A stretch of DNA of 64,000 nt, taken from positions 310,001 to 374,000 of the forward strand of contig OZ037919.1 in the NCBI GenBank assembly GCA_964035575.1, written 5' to 3'. The notes under the pieces are model-generated. The model searched no databases and was not told where the DNA came from. It saw only the letters and a list, made by a program, of their open reading frames with translations. This DNA is from Rhynchopus sp. YZ270_cl-10. Taxonomy: Eukaryota > Euglenozoa > Diplonemea > Diplonemida > Diplonemidae. Positions 49,699 through 60,834 of this stretch are shown here, one piece after another. The position numbers and the translations under genes are program-made. Position 1 is the stretch's first letter. The number at the start of each line of letters is the position of its first letter.

Positions 49699-52248
49699 AT
49701 GAGCGATGAAGCGTTAGGAAACCCTGGCCCAGAGGAGGAGAGTGATGGGGATGAGGACTTGGAACTGCCTGGGGTGAGCTTAAAGCAGGATGCTACGACG
49801 GCAGAGAAGATGGCGGACGGGCTTTACGAATGCGCAAACAAGGCGCGCGACGATTTGAAGAACCATTTGCAGGAACGCGAAGGGGACGCGGAAGGGTTTG
49901 AGTCGCTTCTGGAGCGCATTCACGAAATCAAAGATAGGTTACGCCCTGACAAGCGGCCCTCCGCTTGGCGAAAGCAGACCCCCACCACCCCAGAAGACGA
50001 CAAAACGCCAACCGACACCCCGACTGACGGAGACTCCCCTCGGGCTACGGCAACGCTTTCGTTTCTCCCCTCTCAACCTGCACAGTCGACTGCAACCAGC
50101 CTGCAATCAGAGCTCACCGCACTTCAAGCCAAACAAGCTGTCGCCAAAGGCGCCGCTGTCGCTGCCGCACCTACCGGAGCCGTGGTTGACAGCGTCCTGC
50201 AGGAGAAGGACAAAGAGATCACAACATTAAAAGCGAAGCTAGAGGAAGCCCTGGCAAATGCAGGGTCCTCCGTAAAGGCGGATGCGCTATCTCATAGTCG
50301 TGCGGAAGAGGTGGCGGAGCTGACATCAAAGCTTGGAAACGTAAAGGAGCAGATGCGCAAAGAGTTTGCAACAGAAATCAAAGCGCTCAAAATTGAAAAC
50401 GAAGACCTCCGGACAGAACGTGAAAACCTCGACCGTACGATCATCGCATTGCGGCTAGACAAGGAGGATCTCGAGGTATGCGAAAAAAAAATATCACCAT
50501 AACTGCAAAATTCATTTACCCGTTGTATACAAAACCCATCTTGACAAGGTGATTGTCACAAAAAAAAAGCTCTTTTAACAAAGCTTAGGCGACATTGAGT
50601 AGAATTTATGCTCCTACTCAGAGTGGTTTTAAGTGATTGTTGACACAAAAAAAAAGATTGCTTTCAAAAAATATTTCAAATAACAGCAACGTCTTGAGGA
50701 CGAAATGGAGGAAATAGAACGGCGTGTAGGGGATGTCAAGAAGGCAGAGCGGGCGCGCATCCAGCAGGCGGCAATGCAGGTATTTATGTGGTCATTTTTT
50801 TTTTTTTTTTTATATAATTCAAGGGGCAGGGACGCTCCCTTGAGGGGGGACTCTGGGTGGAATACTGTCAAAATAAAAGCCCGACCCAAACCTATCTTGC
50901 CCGGGAAATTGATCATCCTGGGTTTCCATTAATCCCCGTTTGTTACCTGAGTGGAGGTGGGAGTAGGACGTAGAAGTGGTGGTTCTTCGTTGGTGCGCAG
51001 TTAACCGTAGAATCCAACGAGAAGGAATGCAATATGCAGTGTAAATTTTTCCGTGGTGCCTGCGTGGTGGTGGACATTGTGATACTCTCATTTATTTAGG
51101 AGGCGTTTGCCCTTTCAACTTTCCTTTTTAATCTGCTTGTTAAACGTTTTTCGCTTTCTTTTGCTGGGGGTGGTTTCCTCGAGGTTCTTTAAGTACAGTG
51201 TCTCTTTCCCCCAGTCAGTCAGGTTGGAGAATTTGGACTTTTGCGACCGCTTTCATCATGTACGATTTAGTCCACAAGGTTTTGACCTTTTGTTGTTTCA
51301 CTTCGTTAAAGTGGTTTCACCCTCCACCCCCTTTTAGGGTCTTGGAAACCAGTTCAAAAAAAAAAAGCTATTTAATGGTATCATTGTACGCTATCGCGTG
51401 CTTCCTGCAACGGGACTTGCATCCCTTTCTGCCCCCCACCCACTGCCTGACATTGCGCAGGCGGCGGCTTTCGCCGCTCTGCCCCTCTTCACGCAGTATG
51501 TCTGTCTCGGTGGGCTTGCGGCGTCCAAAGCTTCATCTCCTCGTCGTCGTCTTTTTCGTTACTCACAAACACCCTGTGGTTGCTGAGGGTGTGCCTGGGG
51601 GGTTGTGCAGGTTACACGGTCACCCAACGTGAGTGTGTCGGTGAGAGATCTCGTCGGGTCGAAGTCACGCAGGGCGGAGCAGAGCAGAGCCGGCTCCGGC
51701 TCCGTCACAGCGAGGCTCTTCGCCTGCTGCTGGTTCTGAACACTCTTGGATTAAGAGTGGCAGGCATGCGCCTAACGTACTGTGTTGAGTTTTCCATTTT
51801 CTGAGAGGCATATCGGGTGATCGCAGCAGAAAGTAAGCGTCTGTGTCAGTTTCAGACTTCCAATCAGGCCTTCTTCTTCGGGGATATTTTTTTGTGTGTG
51901 ATTTTTGTATTTTCTCTGGGGATCTATTGGGATAGGTGGTGTTACTTTATTGGGTCGAGATAGGGGAAATCACGCCAGTAAAATACCCCATCATTTAACT
52001 ATCCACGAAACGGTGACGTCGTGGAAATCACACAAAAAAAGCGAGGATGACTACATGTTGTCAGTTTATCAAATTTATCAAAAAAAATACACCAAATTCC
52101 AAATCAGCTTCAAAAAGATATGTCCGTCGAGAATGACAAGAAAATAGCCGATGTCAAACGCAAGCTGAAGCGCGAACACGCAGACGAGGTGGCCAAATTG
52201 CATGAGAAGATCAGCGATCTTGAAGACGAGATACACTTGGGACAGTGA
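49699..52248 (+). CDS. coiled-coil protein, three exons
   Basis: Exons 49699..50475, 50687..50779 and 52108..52248, all phase 0, give 336 residues. The head is acidic (EEESDGDEDLELPG). Two coiled-coil stretches (about 35-90 and 165-336) flank a Pro/Thr-rich linker. The end, KREHADEVAKLHEKISDLED, continues the heptads, which supports the last exon. The family is not recognised; a cytoskeletal or tethering role is likely by composition only. Intron 1 ends with a family S repeat close to its acceptor. Intron 2 (1.3 kb) has a partial family G copy and a GC-richer stretch near 51395-51790 of unknown origin. Confidence 0.75.
50590..50656 (+). repeat. family S repeat near an acceptor
   Basis: CGACATTGAGTAGAATTTATG, with CTCCTACTCAGAG able to pair with it, then AAGTGATTGTTGACACAA and poly-A. 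It ends 30 bases before the intron 1 acceptor. Confidence 0.5.
51098..51132 (+). repeat. family G repeat, 3' part only
   Basis: GGAGGCGTTTGCCCTTTCAA then CTTTCCTTTTT, inside intron 2 of the coiled-coil gene. Confidence 0.5.
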
Positions 52249-53023
52249 GAGGTGAGGGGAAGGAAAACACAAACTAAGGGGCGCCGTTGAACGTACACCC
52301 CCCCCTTTTTTTCTATCCTCACCACGCATTGTGTATACAGGCAGAATTTTTGTGTGTGTACATCCCTCTATAGAGACTTGGCTGTCTCAGTAAACCATGG
52401 GCCACATCCGCAAGATGTAGGAACTTAAGGTGTAAATGAATTGCCTTTTGTGGTATTACCTCACCTTCGTGTATGGGGTAAGGGGGGAAGGGTCGTTTTT
52501 TCTATTTTATTTTTTTATTATTTTTTTACGAACCGCGGTATGGAAAAAAGGGGACATAACACCCCATCGCCATAGAAAGATTTACTAGCCTCTTTTTTTT
52601 TGTGTTGACGAAAAACGGGGGTGTACCGGGATTCCTTTGGGGTGCGCTCTCGAGACCTACGAGAAAAAAAAATGGGGGGGGCAAAAAACGGAAATGGGTC
52701 TGACCATTTTTTTGGAATTCTATTTCTTCTTCTACACCCCCAAAAAAAAACAGCCCGAATTTAACACAATGTGCAAAAATAAAATAGCTCCTACCTCTCA
52801 TTTTTTTGCGGTATTCCGTACTCCTTCTATTTGCTCTCTCTTTTAAGGATCCTGTGAAGAAAAAAAACCGTGGCTACCATCTAGTGATAGTAGTCTATAA
52901 TCAAACAATTTTTTTTTTGCGGAATCAGGGTTTCCGCCAGGATTTGGGGTTTCAGAAATTGGGGTGTACCATGAAAACGACCCCCAAAAAAATTTTTTTT
53001 CTCCCCGAAAAAGCGGTCGTCGG

Positions 53024-53507
53024 TACTGGGTACTGGGTACTGGGTACTGGGTACTGGGTACTGGGTACTGGGTACTGGGTACTGGGTACTGGGTACTGGG
53101 TACTGGGTACTGGGTACTGGGTACTGGGTACTGGGTACTGGGTACTGGGTACTGGGTACTGGGTACTGGGTACTGGGTACTGGGTACTGGGTACTGGGTA
53201 CTGGGTACTGGGTACTGGGTACTGGGTACTGGGTACTGGGTACTGGGTACTGGGTACTGGGTACTGGGTACTGGGTACTGGGTACTGGGTACTGGGTACT
53301 GGGTACTGGGTACTGGGTACTGGGTACTGGGTACTGGGTACTGGGTACTGGGTACTGGGTACTGGGTACTGGGTACTGGGTACTGGGTACTGGGTACTGG
53401 GTACTGGGTACTGGGTACTGGGTACTGGGTACTGGGTACTGGGTACTGGGTACTGGGTACTGGGTACTGGGTACTGGGTACTGGGTACTGGGTACTGGGT
53501 ACTGGGT
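53024..53507. repeat. minisatellite, unit GGGTACT, about 69 copies
   Basis: A near-perfect 7-bp array, one base different from the GTGTACT unit at 20735-21482. It is flanked on the right by CACGTTTTCCTTAAGGAAAT, a short palindrome. Open frames of GTGYWVL are artefacts. Confidence 0.97.
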
Positions 53508-53613
53508 AGTCACGTTTTCCTTAAGGAAATGCCCTAAGGAAAACCACCATACCTTAGAAGGACCTTAGAAGGACCTTTTTTACACCTTTTTTTTAGGAAA
53601 ATCACACCATTAA

Positions 53614-54711
53614 CCATACAATGCAACGAGGCCGAGTCGGCCTCGCCAAGGCCTGAAAATAAATACTCAGGCGTGCCTGAGGCGTACTCGGGATTAGTTA
53701 CGTTTAAGTACGCCTCAGGCACGCCTGAGTATATTTATATTCTTACCAGCATTTTGGTCATGAACAAAAAAGTATTTCGCCCCAAATTTTGTGGCTTTCG
53801 ATTCAGAGGTAGCAAAATCTTTTAAATGCGGGGTCGCACGATGAAAAATGTGCCTCTGGGCCGAGCGAGTCGAAAAAATGAAAAGGGTTCGCTAGCTTTG
53901 GTGCTGATGATATATATTTTGGTGGTACATTCGGGTATTTCATTGGTTCAAAAATCATTGGAAACAAATCTCGGGGGTGATTTTCGACTGGGCCCTTCGC
54001 GGCCCAACCTGATGAAAGACGGAAGAGGCTCATACAAGGCTGGATCCTCCAACACTAGAAAGATCCCATCGAGATCCTAAAATCATACACAGGTCTCCTT
54101 CAGCCACAGACCACAGCTCTAATTTAAATACAACTATGGGGTGACCAAAGGACTTTTTTTATACATAACCGAGGTATGACTCATCTTCTGCGAAGCCTCT
54201 TTTTAGGAGACAGTTTACTGTAGGCAGTAACCATGATATTTTTCCACTAAAAACATCTTGCGACCCCGCAATTTTCTCAGCAGGACACCGAAAGTTGATT
54301 TCAGCACATTTCAGGGGGTGGGGAAAATACATGGCATGCCTTAGAAACGTGATGACCTGTGCGTAATAATTTTTTATTTCAGTAGAAATATGAAACTGAG
54401 TATACTTTCCCCTGATTTTGGTACAAACTTAAAGTCACGCATTTTTTGCTAAAAAAATTGTCCGACCCCGGAATTTTTTCAGATCGCTCCGGAAATTCAT
54501 CAGAGGCCCATTTTGCGGGGGGGAAATCCACACCAGGCGCCTGAAACGCAAGTATGCGTTGATATATACTCAGGCGTGCCTGAGGCGTACTTAAACGTAA
54601 CTAATCCCGAGTACGCCTCAGGCACGCCTCAGTGACGCCTCAGGCACGCCTCAGATATATTTTCCAGATATGAGTATTTTCAGGCGTACCCGGCCTCGTT
54701 GCATTGTATGA
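53614..54711. mobile_element. TTAA-flanked, piggyBac-like non-autonomous element
   Basis: A 1,098-bp element lies between TTAA sites (53610-53613 and 54712-54715). The TIRs are CCATACAATGCAACGAGGCC and TCATACAATGCAACGAGGCC. Subterminal inverted blocks contain CAGGCGTGCCTGAGGCGTAC, a TTAGTTACGTTTA centre and the complement, each a hairpin in itself. The interior has two CGACCCCG-centred motifs and no transposase. A TTAA duplication is the piggyBac hallmark. Confidence 0.8.
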
Positions 54712-54837
54712 TTAACCCTCTCAAATACTTTCAATTCTGTGAACTGAAAGTATATGAATCTAACCTTTTCCCCTTTTCCGAAATATTCCACACCACACCC
54801 TTTTCCCCCTTAGAACCCTCTTCCCCCCCTCAAAAAA

Positions 54838-57294
54838 ATGGCCACCCGACACACCCTTCTGCATGACCAGCATGTTGTGTCCTCGGTGTTGCAGTACCTC
54901 ACTGAAGGGGAGGTGTTGGTTGCGAGGAGGGTCTGTGTGGCGTGGGAGGAAAGCGCTTCTTGCGAAACGTATTGGGGCATGCGGTGTAGAAGGGATGGAG
55001 TGGGCCAGATCCGGCCTGCCGGGGCGCTGGGGAATGAAGGGTTTTATCGGCAGTTCGCTTCGCTCAGTGGGGATTCATCCGGGGAGGTCGATTGGCTTCT
55101 CTGGTGGGACCCTCTCGACAAAAAATGGGATACCAACACCGACCTTCTTGCCTCCCTGACCCGCACCGCGACAGCATCACCAACCTCTGTGATCACCGCG
55201 CTCCCATCTTCTACTTCGCGCAGTGCATTGCTCAATGCGGCAGGATTCTTAAATGGATGCCTCCGTGCAGGATCTGGAGGGTTTATGACATCAGAGATCA
55301 ATGCGTATAGAGGAACCAAAGAGGAGGTCTGCTCTGGACGCATTGGGGTGCAAATGTGGTCGAAACCGGCGCGGCTGGATAACGGGAACACCGCCCTCTT
55401 CCTGCTCCCTCGCAACACCTCGCAGGAGCACGCGGGGTGCCTGGGGGACCTCGATGGGGCTGCTGCTGAAGACATCATCTCTTCCCTCCAAATCTTTGTT
55501 TATGCACTCAGCTCTACTCTCGTAGCATTTGAAGATGACGACTCAACCTCCCCCGAGGATTGGTGGAAGCACATCATCCCCCAAACAAACGTCAAAGGAG
55601 AACCCATCCTTAGCGACGAATTGGAGCAGCTCATGAACGGAATTCTCTCCGAAAATGATATTCCCGAATCCGTTTTACCTCACATCGAAGCAACTGGACG
55701 TGCATTGTACAGTCTCGACGCCCCAGTAAAGGGCCCCCGTTTGCACGTTGTTACCAAAAACAATCTTGCGCTTCCGGGATTGAGAAATGCAGGGTTGAGT
55801 GTACGAAACGCGGTTGGGGTGGCTTCGTGGTTGGCATACTTTTCAGAGGTTGTTTTTTTATCGGATGCGAGAGGTTTGCCTGAAGACATCTTCGGTCTCT
55901 CCGAGGAAAAATGGGGTGCAATGACAGAGCCCATCCGACCAGGCGCGATGTGGCATAGCATGGCCTGCTTGACGACTACCCTCCCGCAATACCTCGCTGC
56001 CGTTACCGGGTGTGTCGATGCGATGAATGAAGTAGCTTCAGACGGAGATTCTCGCATCTTTGCGATGAAGCATGCTCTCACCTCTCAAGCCTTAGGAGAG
56101 CATTTGGCGGGAGGAATCTTGGAGGCAGAAGTCGACGTTTTGCGGGATTTTTATATGGACGCAATGCTAGTCGAATTAGACAACGCACCAAAGGAGGTTG
56201 ACGCCATGGCTCATTTAGGACAAACCTCAGAACCACCAGCCAACGTATCCGCCCCGTTATGGGCCTCCAGTTTGATCCAACACCACGAACAACACTTTTT
56301 TTCAACCTGCCGTCGTTTGATGCTGAGAACCGCTGAGGCCGGGGTCGACACTCCAATTGCCATGAAATATTTTGAGTCCCTCAAAAACAAAATTTCGGAC
56401 CGTTTTTTGACTGCATGGTGTGTCAACCAGAAGCGCTCGAAGACGTTTTGCAAGGCAACGTTTGAGCTGTGTTTTCAGAGTTTGTCTGATAAGTATTTGT
56501 CGGACAGTACGACGGTAGCTATTGATGCCGATTCGGAGAAGGGGAACAAATCTGCCTCTTTAAAGAAGTTTCATCAGACGTTTATGGACCTTCTTGATGA
56601 ATACGAGATCAAAGCGATCGGAACCCGCCGTGGTGACGTCATGCTCACCCAAACCAAAGACCTTCTCCAACGCATCCAAGACAAAGCGGCAAGCACCGGA
56701 AACGACAGCGCCCCTTTAGCAGCCTTCGGAGGCATGCGTCTCTCCGACCTCTCCCTTGCTGTTGCTGACATCAACTCTGAAGTTACAAAACGCGTTCTCA
56801 ACGTTACATCCGAAATGGAAATATCACGAAGCGAGCTGCAAAAAACCTGCGCACTGTACACAAAGCTGTTAGGAATGCAATGCAGGCAGCGTATTGCAGG
56901 GTGCAGACATCAGTTGTGGCGTGAGTCGGTTGACAGCATGGTTCTTCAAGGGCAGGCGAGGAGTAGAATGTACTATGCTGCCTTAGGTCTTGGCAGTCTC
57001 TGCGATGATCTGGAAGAGGACATCGCACATTATGCGCTTGCCAGCACCGAAGCGCACCGTGCATTAGAAAAGCAAACCGGAAACGATATCGACGCCTTCC
57101 TCGCCACCCTGCCCTTCAAAGAAAGAACACGGTACTATAGATTTGGGGTCGTGAATAATGGACGGGCCGGGGTCGATACCAGCGGTGATGCAACTTCACT
57201 TGTCAAACTTCATGAGCAGGCCCAAGCTGCAGGCGCGAAAATATCAAAAAAAGCGCGCGGATTTTTCTCAAAAATGAAGGGAAAAGTGATGTGA
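54838..57294 (+). CDS. F-box protein with decayed GBP-like GTPase domain
   Basis: A single exon of 818 residues. Residues 8-50 (VVSSVLQYLTEGEVLVARRV, CVAWEES, YWGMRC) fit an F-box, which would recruit an SCF ubiquitin ligase. Residues 105-330 follow the plan of the guanylate-binding protein/atlastin GTPase domain: GRIGVQMWSKPARLDNGNTA (167-186) matches 'KGIWMWCVPHP', and SLQIFVYALSSTLVAFE matches 'IFALAVLLSSTFVYNS'. The nucleotide motifs are lost: the P-loop site reads TSRSALLNA and the DTEGLGD site RNTSQEHAGCLGD. Residues 400-818 are helical, like a GBP C-terminal bundle. Nucleotide binding is therefore unlikely. The fusion is inferred from pattern, not from a search. Confidence 0.7.
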   Translation: MATRHTLLHDQHVVSSVLQYLTEGEVLVARRVCVAWEESASCETYWGMRCRRDGVGQIRPAGALGNEGFYRQFASLSGDSSGEVDWLLWWDPLDKKWDTNTDLLASLTRTATASPTSVITALPSSTSRSALLNAAGFLNGCLRAGSGGFMTSEINAYRGTKEEVCSGRIGVQMWSKPARLDNGNTALFLLPRNTSQEHAGCLGDLDGAAAEDIISSLQIFVYALSSTLVAFEDDDSTSPEDWWKHIIPQTNVKGEPILSDELEQLMNGILSENDIPESVLPHIEATGRALYSLDAPVKGPRLHVVTKNNLALPGLRNAGLSVRNAVGVASWLAYFSEVVFLSDARGLPEDIFGLSEEKWGAMTEPIRPGAMWHSMACLTTTLPQYLAAVTGCVDAMNEVASDGDSRIFAMKHALTSQALGEHLAGGILEAEVDVLRDFYMDAMLVELDNAPKEVDAMAHLGQTSEPPANVSAPLWASSLIQHHEQHFFSTCRRLMLRTAEAGVDTPIAMKYFESLKNKISDRFLTAWCVNQKRSKTFCKATFELCFQSLSDKYLSDSTTVAIDADSEKGNKSASLKKFHQTFMDLLDEYEIKAIGTRRGDVMLTQTKDLLQRIQDKAASTGNDSAPLAAFGGMRLSDLSLAVADINSEVTKRVLNVTSEMEISRSELQKTCALYTKLLGMQCRQRIAGCRHQLWRESVDSMVLQGQARSRMYYAALGLGSLCDDLEEDIAHYALASTEAHRALEKQTGNDIDAFLATLPFKERTRYYRFGVVNNGRAGVDTSGDATSLVKLHEQAQAAGAKISKKARGFFSKMKGKVM

Positions 57295-57579
57295 GAAAGG
57301 GGGGGTGAGAAATGGTTTTATTTCAAATTTTCTTGGGATTGAAATGATGAAATGAAAGTAGTTTTTTTACCCACAATGTGGTGATGTTTCTTTTTTCTTT
57401 TGTCGAGACAGCGAAGAAAAAAAAATGTTGTTTTTTTCTTTTTTTCTATTTGAGGATATTCACTAACTTTTCCTCAAAATAAGAAAAAAAGGTGTTTTTT
57501 TGCCAAAATCTTTAGATGATGTTTCTGTGAGAGTACATTCATCTGCAGTTTTCTATCCGTTTTTTTCCCCCCCCTCTCC

Positions 57580-57645
57580 CCCCGTGGAGTGTCAGTGCCC
57601 CGCATCCCAGAGGCGTTTGCCTGACTATCAACTTTTCACTTTTTT
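57580..57645 (+). repeat. family G repeat
   Basis: GTGGAGTGTCAGTGCCCCGC, CCAGAGGCGTTTGCCTGAC and TATCAACTTTTCAC with a poly-T tail. Confidence 0.65.
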
Positions 57646-58095
57646 TTTTTTGTCCTCCCTTTTTTGTCCTCCAATTTTGAGATTTTTTTTGTTGACAAAT
57701 TTCTGTTTTCATTGCTTTTTATTGATTTGAACAAATACCCCCTCTATTTTTAAAAAAAGATAGCAGGATTTTTTTTTTTTTTTTTGCCACGGGGAGTGGA
57801 GGAGGCAACCCCCCTACCCTTTACCACAAACGGGATAGCCATAAAGGAAACAGACCACGAAGAACTCCTGCAACCCCCCTCTTTCTCTTTTTTGATGACA
57901 TTGCTATAGTGTTGTTGTCGCGCCTCTCCTTATCTGGGTCTAGGCACAGCATTGTCTGATATTTTACAAAGTATTGGAAGTGGTGAGGGTATTTTTTTTT
58001 TTTGTCCCCGACATGAGAGGTGTAGTTATAGGTGGGAGGCTTCAACAAATACCACTACTCTTATCGTCGCTTTACTTATCCAAGGATCATACGGC

Positions 58096-58140
58096 TTAAG
58101 CATCTAAGAATGAGAGGCTTATGACTCAGAGACGATAGAA
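58096..58140 (+). repeat. family H hairpin repeat, diverged
   Basis: TTAAGCATCTAAGAATGAG, AGGCTTATGACTCAGAG and ACGATAGAACGATCAAC, then pyrimidines. Confidence 0.45.
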
Positions 58141-58353
58141 CGATCAACTTCGCCCTTTTCATTTTTTTTTCCCTTTGGAAAAATGCCAACCCTTTGTAAA
58201 AGGTATTTGGCTGACCCTCCTTTAGTCCCTCTTTTCTTCAATTATCCTCTTCTTTTTTTGCTTTGTTTTTGTGTACCATTTGTGCCAACAATCACACATT
58301 AGCAAAACTGGGGGGAATAACACATTATAAGGGGTATGAAGAGGAGTGCATTG

Positions 58354-58384
<31 letters not shown>

Positions 58385-58570
58385 CATTTCCTTTTTTTTT
58401 GCAAAAGAAACCAAAACCCTAACTTTTTCTTTTCCAAAAATACCCCATTTTTTTTTTTAGTTCTACGAAAAAAAAAATTCTTTGTACTGAACAATTTTTT
58501 AATCATTTCTTAGCACCCCTTTCATCTCTCCTTATTTTCCCTATCCAACAGAATCTCAAAACCAAAAAAA

Positions 58571-60172
58571 ATGTCATTCGACCTGCAAAAGGAGGACAGC
58601 GATCTGAACCAATACTGGTTCAGCACCAACACTATTGATGTCTTTGTGAAGGAGATTGAGGCGCAGAGCGTTAAGGGGGCGGCCTTCCTTTCGTCACCTT
58701 CGTTGTACTTCTCGCTCAAGAACGAGGAGCTTAAGGCGAAGAGCAAGGTCTTCGAGTTCGACAAGCAATGGGAGAAGGACCCTGGGTTTGTGTTCTATGA
58801 CTACAACAAGCCAGAGCAGGTCTCCATCATGCTTTTTGGCCAGTTCGATATGGTTGTGATTGACCCGCCGTTCATCACAGAAGAATGCTGGAGGAACTAC
58901 ACCGAGACCGCACGCCTCCTCCTCGCCCCCGGAGGAAAGCTGATCTGCACAACAATTGTCGAAAACGAAGGCATTATGTGCGACCTTCTTGGCTGCAGAC
59001 CCACCAAATTCCGCCCCTCCATCCCGAACCTGGTTTACCAGTACAACACCTACACTTCATACCAGCCGACGCAGTTTCTTGATGAGCTGAACCCTGAGAT
59101 TGCGGCGGACGATGCGAACCCTGCAAAGCAGATGCAACGCGATTTGCTTGAATCGCGCGATCAGTTCATTAGCCAAGCCCACAGCAGGCCTGGACGTGGT
59201 ACCGAAGACGTCATTCCGATCAACCGCGTCCAGAAGAACGCATGGGACCGTGTCCCCGAGGGCATGACGGAGTTCCCCGACACACCCGATGAAACCCCAA
59301 AGCCAACCTCCTACGGCCCCGAATACGAAGCCACCATGGCGCTGAGAAACCAGATCGGTGTGGCGAAGAACCTTCTCGACACGACCTGCCGTCCTCTCGA
59401 TAAGATCGTGAAGGCGAAGAATAACATTGCAAAGGCAGGGGACGACGAAGAGAAGGCTGCAAAGTTCAAGGCAGAACTTGCGCAAGCGCAGGAGTTGCAC
59501 CGTACGGACCTGGCAGCGCTGAGGGAGTTCCTCGATGTGTTCCCTGAGAGGTATGTGAGGAATAAAAAAAATAGCATTTTGCCTTGAGCGTAGGCGTCTT
59601 AGTCTCTGTTTTTTTTTTGGATTTGCCATGTTTTTTTCTCCCCTGACTGTCTCAAAACAAACCCCCACACACAGAGAGCTTGGAACCGTCGGTGGCATCA
59701 TCGCAGGAGCTGTGGAGACACTCGACTGCGCCGACAGCGTAACCGCGGAGACCTTTGCGACCATCGGCCCGGATGTGCAGCAGAAGTACAAGGTGTGTTT
59801 TTGTATTTTGTTTTTTTTCTAACACGTAGTGTAAGAAACTATACAAGAAAGCCAACGTTCAGATCGTGTATAACAGTATTTCCCCTTGAATCCTTTCACC
59901 AGATTTTTACCCCTCCCATTTAATGAAAAACCACTGTTATTTTTATTGTTATCAAGTTGGCGGATGATATTGTCTTTTTTTACATACTCCACCATTTTTT
60001 GTTTCCCCGAGCGTCTTGCAATCTTTGTTGCTCAAAAGCTCTTTATGGCTTAAAGGTCACTCCACCTCTTTTAACGTATTCACCTTTGTCACAGTCGCCG
60101 CTGTTCAATCATCAGAAGGCCCTTCTCGCAAAGATCAAGGAGCTGAAGAAGGCCTGTGTCGTAGCGGCATAG
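58571..60172 (+). CDS. EEF1AKMT1 (N6AMT2)-like methyltransferase with C-terminal extension
   Basis: Exons 58571..59550, 59675..59792 and 60095..60172 give 391 residues. Residues 10-170 match the EEF1AKMT1 family, which methylates a lysine of elongation factor 1A: LNQYWFSTNT (human 'LSQFWYSQET'), FLSSPSLYFSLK ('CVSAPSVYQKLR'), FEFDKQWEKDPGFVFYDYNK, and the catalytic DPPF at 98-101 followed by ITEECWRNYTETARLLL. The human enzyme ends near residue 214; here about 200 further helical residues follow, spanning both introns and ending KALLAKIKELKKACVVAA. The second junction (AG/A) restores Arg-Glu-Leu. The added part is unrecognised and might bind the substrate. Confidence 0.88.
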
Positions 60173-60834
60173 AAGAAGAGGGAAGGGTTGTGCTCTCGTC
60201 TTTGTGTGACTTTGTGTTGCGTTTGTTTAGATGTGAAAAAATGGAAAGTAGGATTGCATGGGTTGGGGAGGGGTCCACCCACACGGTGCACCCAGTTATT
60301 GTACCAAGGTACACCAAGCTGCGTTAGTTTGCTAATTGAAACACCATAATAATGGGATTCAAACAAAAAGAGAGAGAGAAAGAAAAAGGTTGTGGGGTGA
60401 AAGAAGCCCTCCAGTGGGGTTTCTGCACGTTCTGCACACAAAAAAAAAAATCAGATGAAAGAAAAATTAGCAAAAAATAAGTAAAAAACACCGATGCCTT
60501 GGCAGACCTTGTAGTAAAAAAAGTAAAATACCATACCCCCCCAGGGTTGATACAGTATCACAGTATATTCTTCTGAAGGTGCGGTCCAACTACGTATCTT
60601 TGGGGAAAAAACTGTCAAGAAGGGTCCTCAATAACCTCGTAATTCCCGGATTTTCTCGATTTTTTGGGTGTTAGTGGCCGGGTACTTAGAAATAAAAAAA
60701 GTACTATTTTTCCCTCCAAAAACACCCCCCTAAAAAAATACTTCTGTTGAACTTCCCCAAATTTCGAAGTTTTGAGGACCCTCCAAAAATTAAAAGCGAA
60801 TGAAATGATCACGAATGGGGGGGTTTTTTTTTTC

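Larger units (their letters stand above)
52249..54837. other. intergenic, no gene seen
   Basis: Contains the GGGTACT minisatellite (53024-53507) and a TTAA-flanked element (53614-54711). A CCCCCTTAG site ends at 54813, 24 bases before the F-box gene start. Confidence 0.75.
57295..58570. other. intergenic, no gene seen
   Basis: Holds a family G copy (57580-57645) and a diverged family H copy (58096-58140), plus long poly-T runs. A TATCCAACAG site ends at 58551, 19 bases before the next start codon. Confidence 0.65.

Noticed and set aside
51395-51804. Open frames in the GC-rich middle of a coiled-coil gene intron
   Set aside because: Including them would break the heptads and phase; the 50779 to 52108 junction is in phase without them. 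Possible mobile-element remnant, not supported further.
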